Part shown: positions 1 through 6,164 of the stretch, in pieces
Position numbering within the stretch: position 1 is the stretch's first letter
Layout of the letters: every line of letters starts with the position of its first letter
Origin: Nitrosomonadales bacterium
GTDB taxonomy: Bacteria; Pseudomonadota; Gammaproteobacteria; Burkholderiales; SG8-41
Assembly (NCBI GenBank): GCA_009885185.1
Contig: VFLF01000308.1
Location: forward strand, 1-8,760
DNA: 8,760 nt
Direction: 5' to 3'
The notes under the pieces: model-generated
Database searches by the model: none
Seen by the model: only the letters and a program-made list of their open reading frames with translations
What the model was told of the DNA's origin: nothing
Translations under genes and position numbers: made by a program

Positions 1-532
1 CGCCGAGTTCCAGCGCGAGATGGTGATCTTCCAGCGCCACGCTCGCCTTGTTCTGATCGAGCGAGCGTCCGCGCGAGCGGCACGCCAGCACCTCGATGCC
101 CGCGTCGGCCAAATAGCGCGTGAGCATTTGATTCACCGCTTCCGGCCAGCGTGTCGCGAGTGCAATTTTTTTCGCGCCGAAGTGATTCAGCGTGGCGATG
201 TGCGCTTCGAGATCGGTGTCGCAGGGCAGGCCTGTGCGTTTTTCGGCCTCATGCAAAATTTCCAGCATACGCTTGCGACCCAGCGCGGAGGCCACCGGCA
301 CGCCGGAAAGCGAAATGCGATCCACTTTCTTTTTCGCCAGCAGATCAAAACGATCCCACAGCGCCGGCAGATTTTCCTCAACGGCCGCGAGGCTGTATTC
401 GCGCAGGTTCAGCCCGGTGGTCACCAGCATCATACCCTCGGGGGCAACGCGGTAAAACTGATAAGCGTCCTGATCGGTGTAGAGGTGCGGGATGATGTAG
501 CCGAGTTGGTACCATGGGGCGATGATGGTCAT
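1..532 (-). CDS. Arylmalonate decarboxylase-like protein (Asp/Glu racemase superfamily), 5' part, runs off left edge
   Basis: The ATG at 532-530 opens 177 codons without a stop before the window edge; the C-terminal part is missing. An AAGGAA Shine-Dalgarno (546-541) lies 8 nt upstream, which fixes the start. The fold resembles bacterial arylmalonate decarboxylase (AMDase) and maleate isomerase. Segments matching AMDase as I remember it are ISLSG (residues 73-77), GLPCDT (101-106), KIALATRWPEAVNQML (122-137) and CRSRG (151-155). The first catalytic position of racemases and isomerases, normally Cys in a CTS motif, is here the SGVP stretch (76-79), as in AMDase where it is Gly. The second, catalytic Cys (near 188 in AMDase) would lie beyond the edge, so activity cannot be judged. 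AMDase decarboxylates alpha-substituted malonates without cofactor. This protein may do so, or it may be another member such as a racemase or isomerase. Family confidence is high, substrate unknown. Confidence 0.82.
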   Translation of the reverse strand, partial: MTIIAPWYQLGYIIPHLYTDQDAYQFYRVAPEGMMLVTTGLNLREYSLAAVEENLPALWDRFDLLAKKKVDRISLSGVPVASALGRKRMLEILHEAEKRTGLPCDTDLEAHIATLNHFGAKKIALATRWPEAVNQMLTRYLADAGIEVLACRSRGRSLDQNKASVALEDHHLALELG

Positions 533-569
533 GCTGATAATTCCTTAACGATAGGGTGGCATAGTCATA

Positions 570-599
570 GTTATAGCAGAGCGCGTGTCGCGGTGACAG
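570..599 (-). promoter_or_regulatory. Putative extended -10 promoter for the AMDase-like gene
   Basis: Read on the minus strand, TGC-TATAAC (hexamer at 575-570) is an extended -10 element. It lies 37 nt upstream of the start codon. A weak -35-like CTGTCA (599-594) sits 18 bp further upstream. The surrounding block GCTCTGCTATAA recurs upstream of the carboxyltransferase gene, which strengthens the call. Nothing else convincing is seen in the gap 533-690, and I find no clear plus-strand promoter for the FHA gene. Confidence 0.45.
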
Positions 600-690
600 A
601 ACCTGCGTTAAACTTCGCGACGCGAGCCAGGTATGGATCTCGCCGCAGCTGGTTTTCTCGATTTCCAATAGACAGGACTCTTGCAAGCAA

Positions 691-1104
691 ATGGCAAAAC
701 TGATTCACGATGTCGAAGGTGTGGCGAGCAGGGAGTTTGTACTGCGCAAGGAGCGGGTGACCATTGGGCGCAAAGCGAACAACGATATTCAAGTCGAAGG
801 CGCGAATGCGAGTGGCGAGCACGCTTGTATTTTGACGCTTGCCGGCGATTCCTTTTTGGAGGATTTAGGATCCACCAACGGAACGCGCGTCAACGGCAAC
901 CCGATCCAGAAATATCGACTGAAAAATAATGATCTTATCGAAATAGGCAGTCACCGGTTCAGGTTCGTCACCGATAACGCGCAGGCCGACGACGACAGCG
1001 AGAAAACCATGATCTTGCCTCCGCGCACCTTAACCGCCAAGGTGGCGCCAGCGCCAGCGCCGCAGAAGGGATTTTTCGCGAAGTTGATGTCCTGGTTCAA
1101 ATGA
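691..1104 (+). CDS. Small FHA-domain protein
   Basis: 137 residues. The forkhead-associated domain, a phosphothreonine-binding beta-sandwich, covers about residues 1-95. Its conserved signature is complete: GR (26-27), S-G-E-H (41-44) and STNGT..NG (61-69). After it comes an acidic linker with EKTMILPP (104-111), then a Pro/Ala stretch, then a short C-terminal helix KGFFAKLMSWFK (126-137) that mixes lysines with Phe, Leu, Met and Trp. That helix could be an amphipathic membrane or partner contact; this is inference. Cytoplasmic stand-alone FHA proteins of this size are common in beta- and gammaproteobacteria and usually read Ser/Thr phosphorylation, but no kinase or phosphatase is seen here. 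The start is ATG with a modest AGGA 13 nt upstream (674-677). The gene is divergent from the AMDase-like gene and convergent with the acyl-CoA synthetase, 33 bp away. Its link to their metabolism is unclear. Confidence 0.88.
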   Translation: MAKLIHDVEGVASREFVLRKERVTIGRKANNDIQVEGANASGEHACILTLAGDSFLEDLGSTNGTRVNGNPIQKYRLKNNDLIEIGSHRFRFVTDNAQADDDSEKTMILPPRTLTAKVAPAPAPQKGFFAKLMSWFK

Positions 1105-1111
1105 TTCGTTA

Positions 1112-1129
1112 TTTTAAAGTTGTTTAAAA
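1112..1129. terminator. AT-only inverted repeat between convergent genes (weak terminator candidate)
   Basis: TTTTAAA-GTTG-TTTAAAA is a perfect 7-bp inverted repeat with a 4-nt loop. It lies between the stop of the FHA gene and the stop of the convergent acyl-CoA synthetase gene. The stem has no G-C pairs and would be unstable as RNA, so termination here is only a possibility. Confidence 0.2.
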
Positions 1130-1143
1130 ACCATAACTTATAT
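1120..1143 (+). repeat. Direct repeat, left copy (24 bp, 21/24 identical to 5040-5063)
   Basis: The segment begins TTGTTTAAAAAC and ends ACTTATAT, and matches the first codons of the Bug receptor at 5040 in the same orientation. The three differences are at 1132, 1134 and 1135. Translated in the same phase as that gene it reads MFKNHNLY then TGA, against MFKNKYLY in the receptor. It covers the stop codon of the minus-strand acyl-CoA synthetase gene. Confidence 0.6.
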
Positions 1144-3264
1144 TGAATTCTCGCGGGTGTCGCGCAGCACCACCAGCGCATCCGCCGCCACCACGCCCGC
1201 GCCCCGCGCGCGCACAAACAGCGGATTCACATCAATCTCGGCCACGCGCTCGCGATGATCGCTGATGAGCCACGACAGCCGCACCAGCACATCGACGACG
1301 GCATCGACATCCGCCGCCGGCGCGCCACGATAGCCTTCGAGTATCTTCGCGCCCTTGAGTTCGGCGAGCATGTCTCGTGCGTCAGCCGCGGTTAGCGGCG
1401 CGAAGCGATGTGCCACGTCGTGCAGCACTTCGGTGAGCACGCCGCCCAATCCCACCATCACATAGGGGCCGAAGTGCGGATCATTCACCGCGCCGACGAT
1501 CATCTCCACGCCGCCCGCCATTTCCTGCACCGAGATGCCGTCGATGCGTGCGTCGGGCGCGTGTTTTTTGCCGCCGTTAACCACGGCCTGCGCGGCGGCT
1601 TTGAGTTCGTCGAGTGATTTGACGTTAAGCCGCACGGCGTCGGCTTCGGTTTTGTGCGGGATATCCGCCGAGGCGAGTTTCACGGCCACCGGGAACGACA
1701 CCGGGCTTTCTTTCAACGCGAGTATCGCGTCGAGCGACAGCAGCACTTCTTTCGTCGCGGGAATGCCGTACTGCGCGAGGCATTGTTTCGATACGTGTTC
1801 GGCGAGCGCGCCGCTGCCTTTCAGTTCGAGTGCTTGTTTCGCAACGGGCCTCGCTTCGGCTTTGTCTCCGTGCGACAGAAACTTCTGCCGCTTCATCGCG
1901 AAGTCGGTAAACAGGCCCACGGCGCGCCCGGCATCCGCCGCGAAGCTGGGACAATAAATGCCATTCTTTTCCAGTTCGTGTTTGATGTCGAGATCAAGGC
2001 CGGGCACCGGCGACCAGCCGACGATAATCGGCTTGTCGGTGCGCTTGGCGATGCCCAGAAATTTCGGCAACCATTCTTTCAGCACCGGGCCGCCCGCGCT
2101 GCGTACATGCAGCATGTCCCAACCCGGCTCATCGACAATGATTTCCAGCACGGTGTGTTGCTTGCCATAGACCGGCGTGGTGTCGATGGGATTGCCGCGC
2201 GAACCGTAGTCGGCCACCACGGCCTTTAACTTCTCCGCGGTGTCATCCGAGGGCAGCGGCAGATGCAGGCCATTGCGCTCGTACGCTTCCGCCGTCATTA
2301 CGCCCCAGCCGCCGGAGCCGGTGAGCACGCCGATGTTGCGGCCTTTCGGGTAACGCCCGCCGAGCACCAGCTTGGCGACATCCGCCATCTCGTGCAGATC
2401 GGTGACCTCGATAAAACCGCCTTCGCGAAACGCCGTCTTGAACAAGGTGTAATCGGCGGTGAGTTTGCCAGTGTGCGAACCCGCCGCGCGCCGCCCGGCA
2501 CCGCTGTTGCCGACCTTCAACAGAATAATCGGCTTGCCGATTTGCAGCGCGCGCTGGCCGAGTTCGCGCAGCTTCACGCCCTCGGTGCTGGATTCGAGGT
2601 ACGCGAGAATCAACTGCACGTCGTCCTGCCCCAGCAGCGTGTGGCAGAAGTCGAAAAAATTCAGATCCGCTTCGTTGCCGCACGACACGATGTAACGCGA
2701 ATCCACGCCGCGCGCGTGCGCGTGCGCCAGCATCGAAAGTCCCACGCCGCCGCTTTGCGACACAACCGCCACTGGGCCGGGTTCGAGCGATTTATCGTAC
2801 AGCGCGCCGCCGAAGGCGCAGAACGCGCGCGTGGCGATGTTGGCGACACCGATGCAATTGGGCCCGACCACACGCACGCCGCTTTCCTTGATTGCGGCTT
2901 TCAATTTGCGCTGCATGTCGGCGCCCGCCGCGCCGATTTCCTCAAAGCCGCCGGCGAGCACCACCGCGAACGGTATGCCCGCCTTGCCGCAATCACGCAG
3001 CGCCTGCGGCACCTGCGCGGCGGATACCGCCACCAACGCTACATCGCAGGGGCCGGGGATCGATTGCGCGTCGGGGTAGGCCTTGACGCCCTGCACCTCG
3101 TCGCGCTTGGGGTTCACCGGGTAAATTTTTCCGGCGTAACCGGCCTCGATCATCAGGCGCAGCGGTTGTCCGCTGATGGAGGTGTTGTTGCTGGAGGCGC
3201 CGATGATGGCGATGGATTGCGGCGTGAGCAGGCGCGATAGATCGATGTGGGGGCGGGTGGTCAT
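1138..3264 (-). CDS. Acyl-CoA synthetase (NDP-forming), fused alpha-beta type
   Basis: 708 residues, full length for the fused two-subunit family (acetate--CoA ligase, ADP-forming-like). Such enzymes convert an organic acid, CoA and a nucleoside triphosphate to acyl-CoA via a phosphohistidine; they are cytoplasmic. Domains in order: CoA-binding Rossmann domain (about 8-140, with IAIIGASS at 18-25 and VGPNCIG at 133-139), succinyl-CoA-ligase-like domain (about 160-300) holding the likely phosphorylated His264 in GSHTGK, a linker domain, and an ATP-grasp domain (about 480-705) with PHKTE (536-540), GLGGVLTE (605-612) and EIDVNPL (676-682). No acetyltransferase domain is attached, unlike Pat-type relatives. 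The ATG at 3264 is the only reasonable start. No good Shine-Dalgarno adjoins it; a GGAGGTG lies 31 nt upstream. It follows the carboxyltransferase by 95 bp on the same strand, probably in one operon. Substrate unknown; a mono- or dicarboxylic acid is likely. Confidence 0.92.
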   Translation of the reverse strand: MTTRPHIDLSRLLTPQSIAIIGASSNNTSISGQPLRLMIEAGYAGKIYPVNPKRDEVQGVKAYPDAQSIPGPCDVALVAVSAAQVPQALRDCGKAGIPFAVVLAGGFEEIGAAGADMQRKLKAAIKESGVRVVGPNCIGVANIATRAFCAFGGALYDKSLEPGPVAVVSQSGGVGLSMLAHAHARGVDSRYIVSCGNEADLNFFDFCHTLLGQDDVQLILAYLESSTEGVKLRELGQRALQIGKPIILLKVGNSGAGRRAAGSHTGKLTADYTLFKTAFREGGFIEVTDLHEMADVAKLVLGGRYPKGRNIGVLTGSGGWGVMTAEAYERNGLHLPLPSDDTAEKLKAVVADYGSRGNPIDTTPVYGKQHTVLEIIVDEPGWDMLHVRSAGGPVLKEWLPKFLGIAKRTDKPIIVGWSPVPGLDLDIKHELEKNGIYCPSFAADAGRAVGLFTDFAMKRQKFLSHGDKAEARPVAKQALELKGSGALAEHVSKQCLAQYGIPATKEVLLSLDAILALKESPVSFPVAVKLASADIPHKTEADAVRLNVKSLDELKAAAQAVVNGGKKHAPDARIDGISVQEMAGGVEMIVGAVNDPHFGPYVMVGLGGVLTEVLHDVAHRFAPLTAADARDMLAELKGAKILEGYRGAPAADVDAVVDVLVRLSWLISDHRERVAEIDVNPLFVRARGAGVVAADALVVLRDTRENSI

Positions 3265-3302
3265 GGTGTGTAGATGGGTTATCGAGCGTGAAACACACCT
3301 CC

Positions 3303-3313
3303 GCGGGAATGAC
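3303..3313. repeat. Half-site resembling a dispersed GTCATTCCCGC repeat
   Basis: GCGGGAATGAC (reverse complement GTCATTCCCGC) matches, from memory, one arm of an intergenic palindromic repeat frequent in betaproteobacteria. Only one arm is present. It lies in the 95-bp gap between the carboxyltransferase and acyl-CoA synthetase genes, next to GGAGGTG on the minus strand. It may be a decayed repeat or chance. Confidence 0.35.
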
Positions 3314-3341
3314 GGGTGTGGTTTTGATTCTTATTTGGATA

Positions 3342-3383
3342 AAAGAAAAAAGGGTTGTTTCAAGGCCGCATCGTAAACGATGC
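3342..3383 (-). terminator. Hairpin plus T-rich tract at the 3' end of the carboxyltransferase gene
   Basis: On the minus strand GCATCGTTTACGATGC (3383-3368) is a perfect 7-bp inverted repeat lying in the last codons of the gene. A T-rich stretch (TTTTTTCTTTT, about 3351-3341) follows, but begins some 16 nt after the stem, which is too far for a standard intrinsic terminator. It could be a partial terminator or an mRNA-stabilising stem that sets the ratio of the two operon genes. Confidence 0.3.
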
Positions 3384-4919
3384 CCGCCCCGGCGTCAGCA
3401 GCGGTTCCGCTAGGCGGACAAACTCGCGCAGTAGTTTGCGCGTGTCGCGCGGATCGATGATTTCCTCGATCCAAAATGTTTCGGCAGAGCGGAACGGCGA
3501 GCGTAGTTTGTTGAGGCGGTCTTCGATCTCGGCGAGTTTGGCTTGCGGCTCGGCGGCTGCATCGATCTCGGCGCGGTACGCGGCCTCAATGCCGCCTTCC
3601 AGCGGCAGCGAACCCCAGTGCCCCGACGGCCACGCATAGCGCAACGACAAACGCCCCGGCGGCTGATGCAATGCGCCCGCCACGCCGAACACATTGCGCA
3701 CGATGACCGTACACCACGGCACGGTGCATTGATCGATGGCCGTCATCGCGCGCACCCCTGCGCGGATGGTGGCGGTTTTTTCCGCTTCAAGGCCCACCAG
3801 AAAACCGGGGCAATCGACTAGGTGCACCACGGGAAGATGAAACGTCTGCGCCAGATCGACAAAGCGGATGATCTTGGCGCAGGCATCCGCCGTCCATGCG
3901 CCGGCGTAGTGATACGGATCGCCTGCCATCACTGCGACCGAACGGCCTTCAATGCGCGCGAGGCCGGTGATGATCGAGCGACCGAACATTGACCCCATTT
4001 CAAAAAACGAGTCACGATCCACCAGCGTTTCGATGATCGGACGCATTTTGTAAACCTTGCGGCGATCCTTGGGGATCGCCTCCAGCAATGCCTCATCGCG
4101 GCGCGTGGAAGAGTCATCACAAGGCAGCACCGGCGGCGTACTGTGTATCGACGGCGGCAGGTAAGATAAAAACCGTCGCGCACACGCAAACGCTACTGCC
4201 TCCGTATCCACTGCGTGATCCACCGCGCCGGCCTTGCACTGAATCTGCCAGCCGCCGAGTTCCTGTTTGGTGAGCTTCTGGCCGATGCGTTCCACCACCG
4301 GCGGTCCGGCGACGAACATCGCGGAAGTGGTTTTGGTCATCACCGAGTAATGGCTCGCCGCCAGCCGCGCCGCGCCCAGCCCGGCCACCGAACCCAGACC
4401 CAGCGCCACTACCGGCACCGTGCCGAGATTCACCGCCGCGAAGTGATAGCCCGCCGTGCCGCCCACGCGCCCCGGTAGATTGGCGCGCCCGGTGGTTTCT
4501 ATCGTTTTGACCGAACCACCGCCGCCGGAGCCTTCGATGATGCGCACGATGGGCAAACGAAATTCGTTCGCCATCTGCTCCGCCATCACGGTTTTTTCTT
4601 TAATCGTGGCGTCCGCCGAGCCGCCGCGCACGGTGAAATCGTCGCCGCACACCACCACCGCGCGGCCCTCGATCAGGCCGCGACCGAACACGCAGTTGGC
4701 GGGCTGCAACGCGGTGAGATTTCCCGCGTCGTCGTAGCTCGCCTTGCCCGCGATCGCGCCGACTTCGTGAAAGCTGCCCGCATCCAGCAGCCCGTCGATG
4801 CGCTCGCGCACGGTGAGCCGTCCGCCGTCGTGCTGGCGTTTCACTTTATCCGCGCCGCCCATTTGTTTGGCGAATGCTTCACGCGCGCGCAGTTCATCGA
4901 GTTCGGGTTGCCAGGTCAT
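3360..4919 (-). CDS. Acyl-CoA carboxyltransferase (biotin-dependent carboxylase beta subunit family)
   Basis: 519 residues, the usual length for PCC/MCC-beta-type carboxyltransferases, which move a carboxyl group between carboxybiotin and an acyl-CoA. Two crotonase-like halves are visible. The N-half has the glycine-rich EGSGGGGSVKTI (129-140), GLGSVAGLGAA (174-184) and MFVAGPPVVE (201-210). The C-half has DCPGFLVGLEAEKTATIRAG (369-388), FGVAGA (411-416), WPSGHWGSLPLEGG (430-443) and the typical end IDPRDTRKLL (488-497). The start MTWQPELDEL is typical of the family. No Shine-Dalgarno is visible before the ATG at 4919, so initiation may be weak. No biotin carboxylase or biotinyl-carrier gene is in the window, so its partner must be elsewhere, or it may work as a decarboxylase module. 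It is the first gene of a probable operon with the downstream acyl-CoA synthetase. Substrate not predictable from sequence. Confidence 0.9.
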   Translation of the reverse strand: MTWQPELDELRAREAFAKQMGGADKVKRQHDGGRLTVRERIDGLLDAGSFHEVGAIAGKASYDDAGNLTALQPANCVFGRGLIEGRAVVVCGDDFTVRGGSADATIKEKTVMAEQMANEFRLPIVRIIEGSGGGGSVKTIETTGRANLPGRVGGTAGYHFAAVNLGTVPVVALGLGSVAGLGAARLAASHYSVMTKTTSAMFVAGPPVVERIGQKLTKQELGGWQIQCKAGAVDHAVDTEAVAFACARRFLSYLPPSIHSTPPVLPCDDSSTRRDEALLEAIPKDRRKVYKMRPIIETLVDRDSFFEMGSMFGRSIITGLARIEGRSVAVMAGDPYHYAGAWTADACAKIIRFVDLAQTFHLPVVHLVDCPGFLVGLEAEKTATIRAGVRAMTAIDQCTVPWCTVIVRNVFGVAGALHQPPGRLSLRYAWPSGHWGSLPLEGGIEAAYRAEIDAAAEPQAKLAEIEDRLNKLRSPFRSAETFWIEEIIDPRDTRKLLREFVRLAEPLLTPGRASFTMRP

Positions 4920-4976
4920 GAGTGTTTAGCTATGTTGAATTTGTTAGAGGCGTGGCATACGCGGGTGGTACCCTCG

Positions 4977-5005
4977 TTTATAGCAGAGCAGGGCCGCGTT
5001 TTACA
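4977..5005 (-). promoter_or_regulatory. Putative extended -10 promoter for the carboxyltransferase operon
   Basis: On the minus strand TGC-TATAAA (hexamer 4982-4977) forms an extended -10, 57 nt upstream of the ATG at 4919. The -35 region (TGTAAA, 5005-5000) is poor, as is tolerated by extended -10 promoters. The 12-bp block GCTCTGCTATAA (4989-4978) is identical to the one upstream of the AMDase-like gene. The 120-bp divergent gap 4920-5039 holds no other convincing element. Confidence 0.45.
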
Positions 5006-5039
5006 CTACGACGCATTTCACAGAAGACAGTCATAAAAA

Positions 5040-5063
5040 TTGTTTAAAAACAAATACTTATAT
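5040..5063 (+). repeat. Direct repeat, right copy (24 bp, 21/24 identical to 1120-1143)
   Basis: This copy forms the first eight codons of the Bug receptor (TTG TTT AAA AAC and on). It is AT-rich compared with the GC-rich genes around it. The two copies flank the 3.9-kb carboxyltransferase/acyl-CoA synthetase block in the same orientation. Confidence 0.6.
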
Positions 5064-6065
5064 ATTATTGCCTTTGGGGCATGGGGCTTATCTACCGCTG
5101 CGGCTAGCGGCGCGCAGGCCGCTTCGCCAGAGCCCGCCCTAGGCCTGCCGAAGGGATCAGGACAAGCATGGCCGGCGAAGCCCATCAAGTTTGTCATGAC
5201 CGCGCCCGCAGGCAGTTCGATTGACGCCATCGGACGCATCCTGGGTGACAAACTCAAAGAGACGTTGAAGCAGCCGGTGATGATCGAAAATCGCGCGGGC
5301 GCGGGCGGCACGCTCGCCACGGATTTTGTCGCCAAGAGCGCGCCGGATGGCTACACCCTGGTGCTGTCGTTCAACGGCCCGCTTGCGTTTGGGCCGCATC
5401 TTTACGTCAGGCTGCCGTACGATCCTTTGAAGGATTTGATCCCCGTCATCACCACTACCAGCCAGCCCAACGTGCTGGCGGTGAGCAGCACGATGACGGT
5501 CACGTCGTTGAAACAACTCATCGCACACGCCAAAGCCCATCCCGGCAAACTGAGTTACGCCTCGGTGGGCAACGGCAGCTCGTCGCATCTGTCGATGGAA
5601 TTGTTGAAATCGATGGCGGGCATCGACATCGTACATGTGCCGTTTAACGGCTCGCCGCCCGCGATTGCCTCGGTGGCGGGCAACGACACGCAATTGTTGT
5701 TTGCGGTGCCCACTGCGATCACGCCGCTGGCCAAGGCGGGCAAAGTGAAAATGCTCGCGGTGTCGGGTGCCGTGCGTTATGCGCTCACACCGGAGCTGCC
5801 CACCGTGGCCGAAGCGGGGCTGCCGAAGTTCGAAGCGCTAGCGTGGAACGGCGTGCTGCTGCCCGCGGGCACGCCGATGGAAATCGTCACGCGCCTGAAT
5901 CGCGAACTCAACGCCGCATTAAATGATGCCGATGTGCGCAACAAGCTGAACAGCGCAGGGCTGGAGCCGGTGGGCGGAACCGCCGAAGCGTTCCGGCAGT
6001 TGATACATGCGGAAAGCGACAAATGGGGGCCGGTCATCCGGCGCATCGGCGCACGGGTGGATTGA
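5040..6065 (+). CDS. Bug/TctC-family periplasmic solute-binding receptor (first copy)
   Basis: 341 residues, the usual length for tripartite-tricarboxylate-type (Bug) receptors, which bind carboxylates, amino acids or aromatic acids in the periplasm. A signal peptide is clear: Lys at 3 and 5, hydrophobic YLYIIAFGAWGLSTAAA (6-22) and an AQA cleavage site (25-27). Family features include the ligand-loop segment APAGSSID (55-62), ENRAGAGGTLATDFVAKSAPDGYTLVLS and the VPFNGSPPAI motif. The reading frame is closed by TAA at 5034-5036 and holds no ATG or GTG before the signal peptide, so TTG at 5040 is the only ordinary start; its ribosome site is weak (AGAAG, 5022-5026). Between the AQA site and the first mature strand (WPAKPIKFV) lies an unusual linker, ASPEPALGLPKGSGQA. 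No TctA/TctB genes are nearby, so it is an orphan receptor. It is divergent from the carboxyltransferase operon. Ligand unknown. Confidence 0.9.
   Translation: MFKNKYLYIIAFGAWGLSTAAASGAQAASPEPALGLPKGSGQAWPAKPIKFVMTAPAGSSIDAIGRILGDKLKETLKQPVMIENRAGAGGTLATDFVAKSAPDGYTLVLSFNGPLAFGPHLYVRLPYDPLKDLIPVITTTSQPNVLAVSSTMTVTSLKQLIAHAKAHPGKLSYASVGNGSSSHLSMELLKSMAGIDIVHVPFNGSPPAIASVAGNDTQLLFAVPTAITPLAKAGKVKMLAVSGAVRYALTPELPTVAEAGLPKFEALAWNGVLLPAGTPMEIVTRLNRELNAALNDADVRNKLNSAGLEPVGGTAEAFRQLIHAESDKWGPVIRRIGARVD
5121..5167 (+). repeat. Repeat-like hairpin segment inside the first Bug receptor gene
   Basis: CTTCGCCAG (5122-5130) can pair with CTGCCGAAG (5145-5153 with one mismatch), extended by a further GCC/GGC stem, giving an imperfect hairpin of about 11 bp. 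It is followed by GGATCAGGACAAGC. It resembles a decayed form of the repeat at 7670-7691 and encodes the extra peptide between signal peptide and mature domain. Confidence 0.45.
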
Positions 6066-6117
6066 CCGCGCCGCCGCGATTTCGCACACTTTCGTTTTGC
6101 ATTATGAGCAAGCCCGC

Positions 6118-6139
6118 GTAGGATGGGTGCAACCCATCA
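6118..6139. repeat. Short GTAGGATGGGT-type hairpin
   Basis: GATGGGT-GCA-ACCCATC (6122-6138) is a perfect 7-bp stem with a 3-nt loop, preceded by GTAG. It looks like a shortened version of a dispersed repeat known to me from many proteobacterial genomes, in which GTAGGATGGGT and AACCCATC flank a longer loop. It lies between the first Bug receptor and the 80-residue gene, ending 15 nt before that gene's Shine-Dalgarno. No T-tract follows, so it is a poor intrinsic terminator. The rest of the gap 6066-6164 shows nothing firm. Confidence 0.5.
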
Positions 6140-6164
6140 CAAACACTGATAACCAGGAGAAATC

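Noticed and set aside
556..582. GTGGCATA...TTATAGCAGAGC as a mobile-element end or transposon inverted repeat
   Set aside because: The two copies (here and 4952-4989) have different internal spacing (7 and 18 bp), same orientation and no transposase nearby. A promoter explanation fits better.
20..703. 227-codon plus-strand open frame over the AMDase-like gene and the gap after it
   Set aside because: It is antisense to the AMDase-like frame, has no ribosome site and no family resemblance, and its end overlaps the FHA gene start.
2263..3240. 325-codon plus-strand open frame opposite the acyl-CoA synthetase gene
   Set aside because: It lies wholly antisense to a full-length enzyme gene with clear motifs. 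Its product is His/Arg/Ala-rich without recognisable domains, as expected from the opposite strand of GC-rich coding sequence.
5157..5693. 178-codon minus-strand open frame inside the first Bug gene
   Set aside because: Arg/His-rich antisense shadow of a clear receptor gene.
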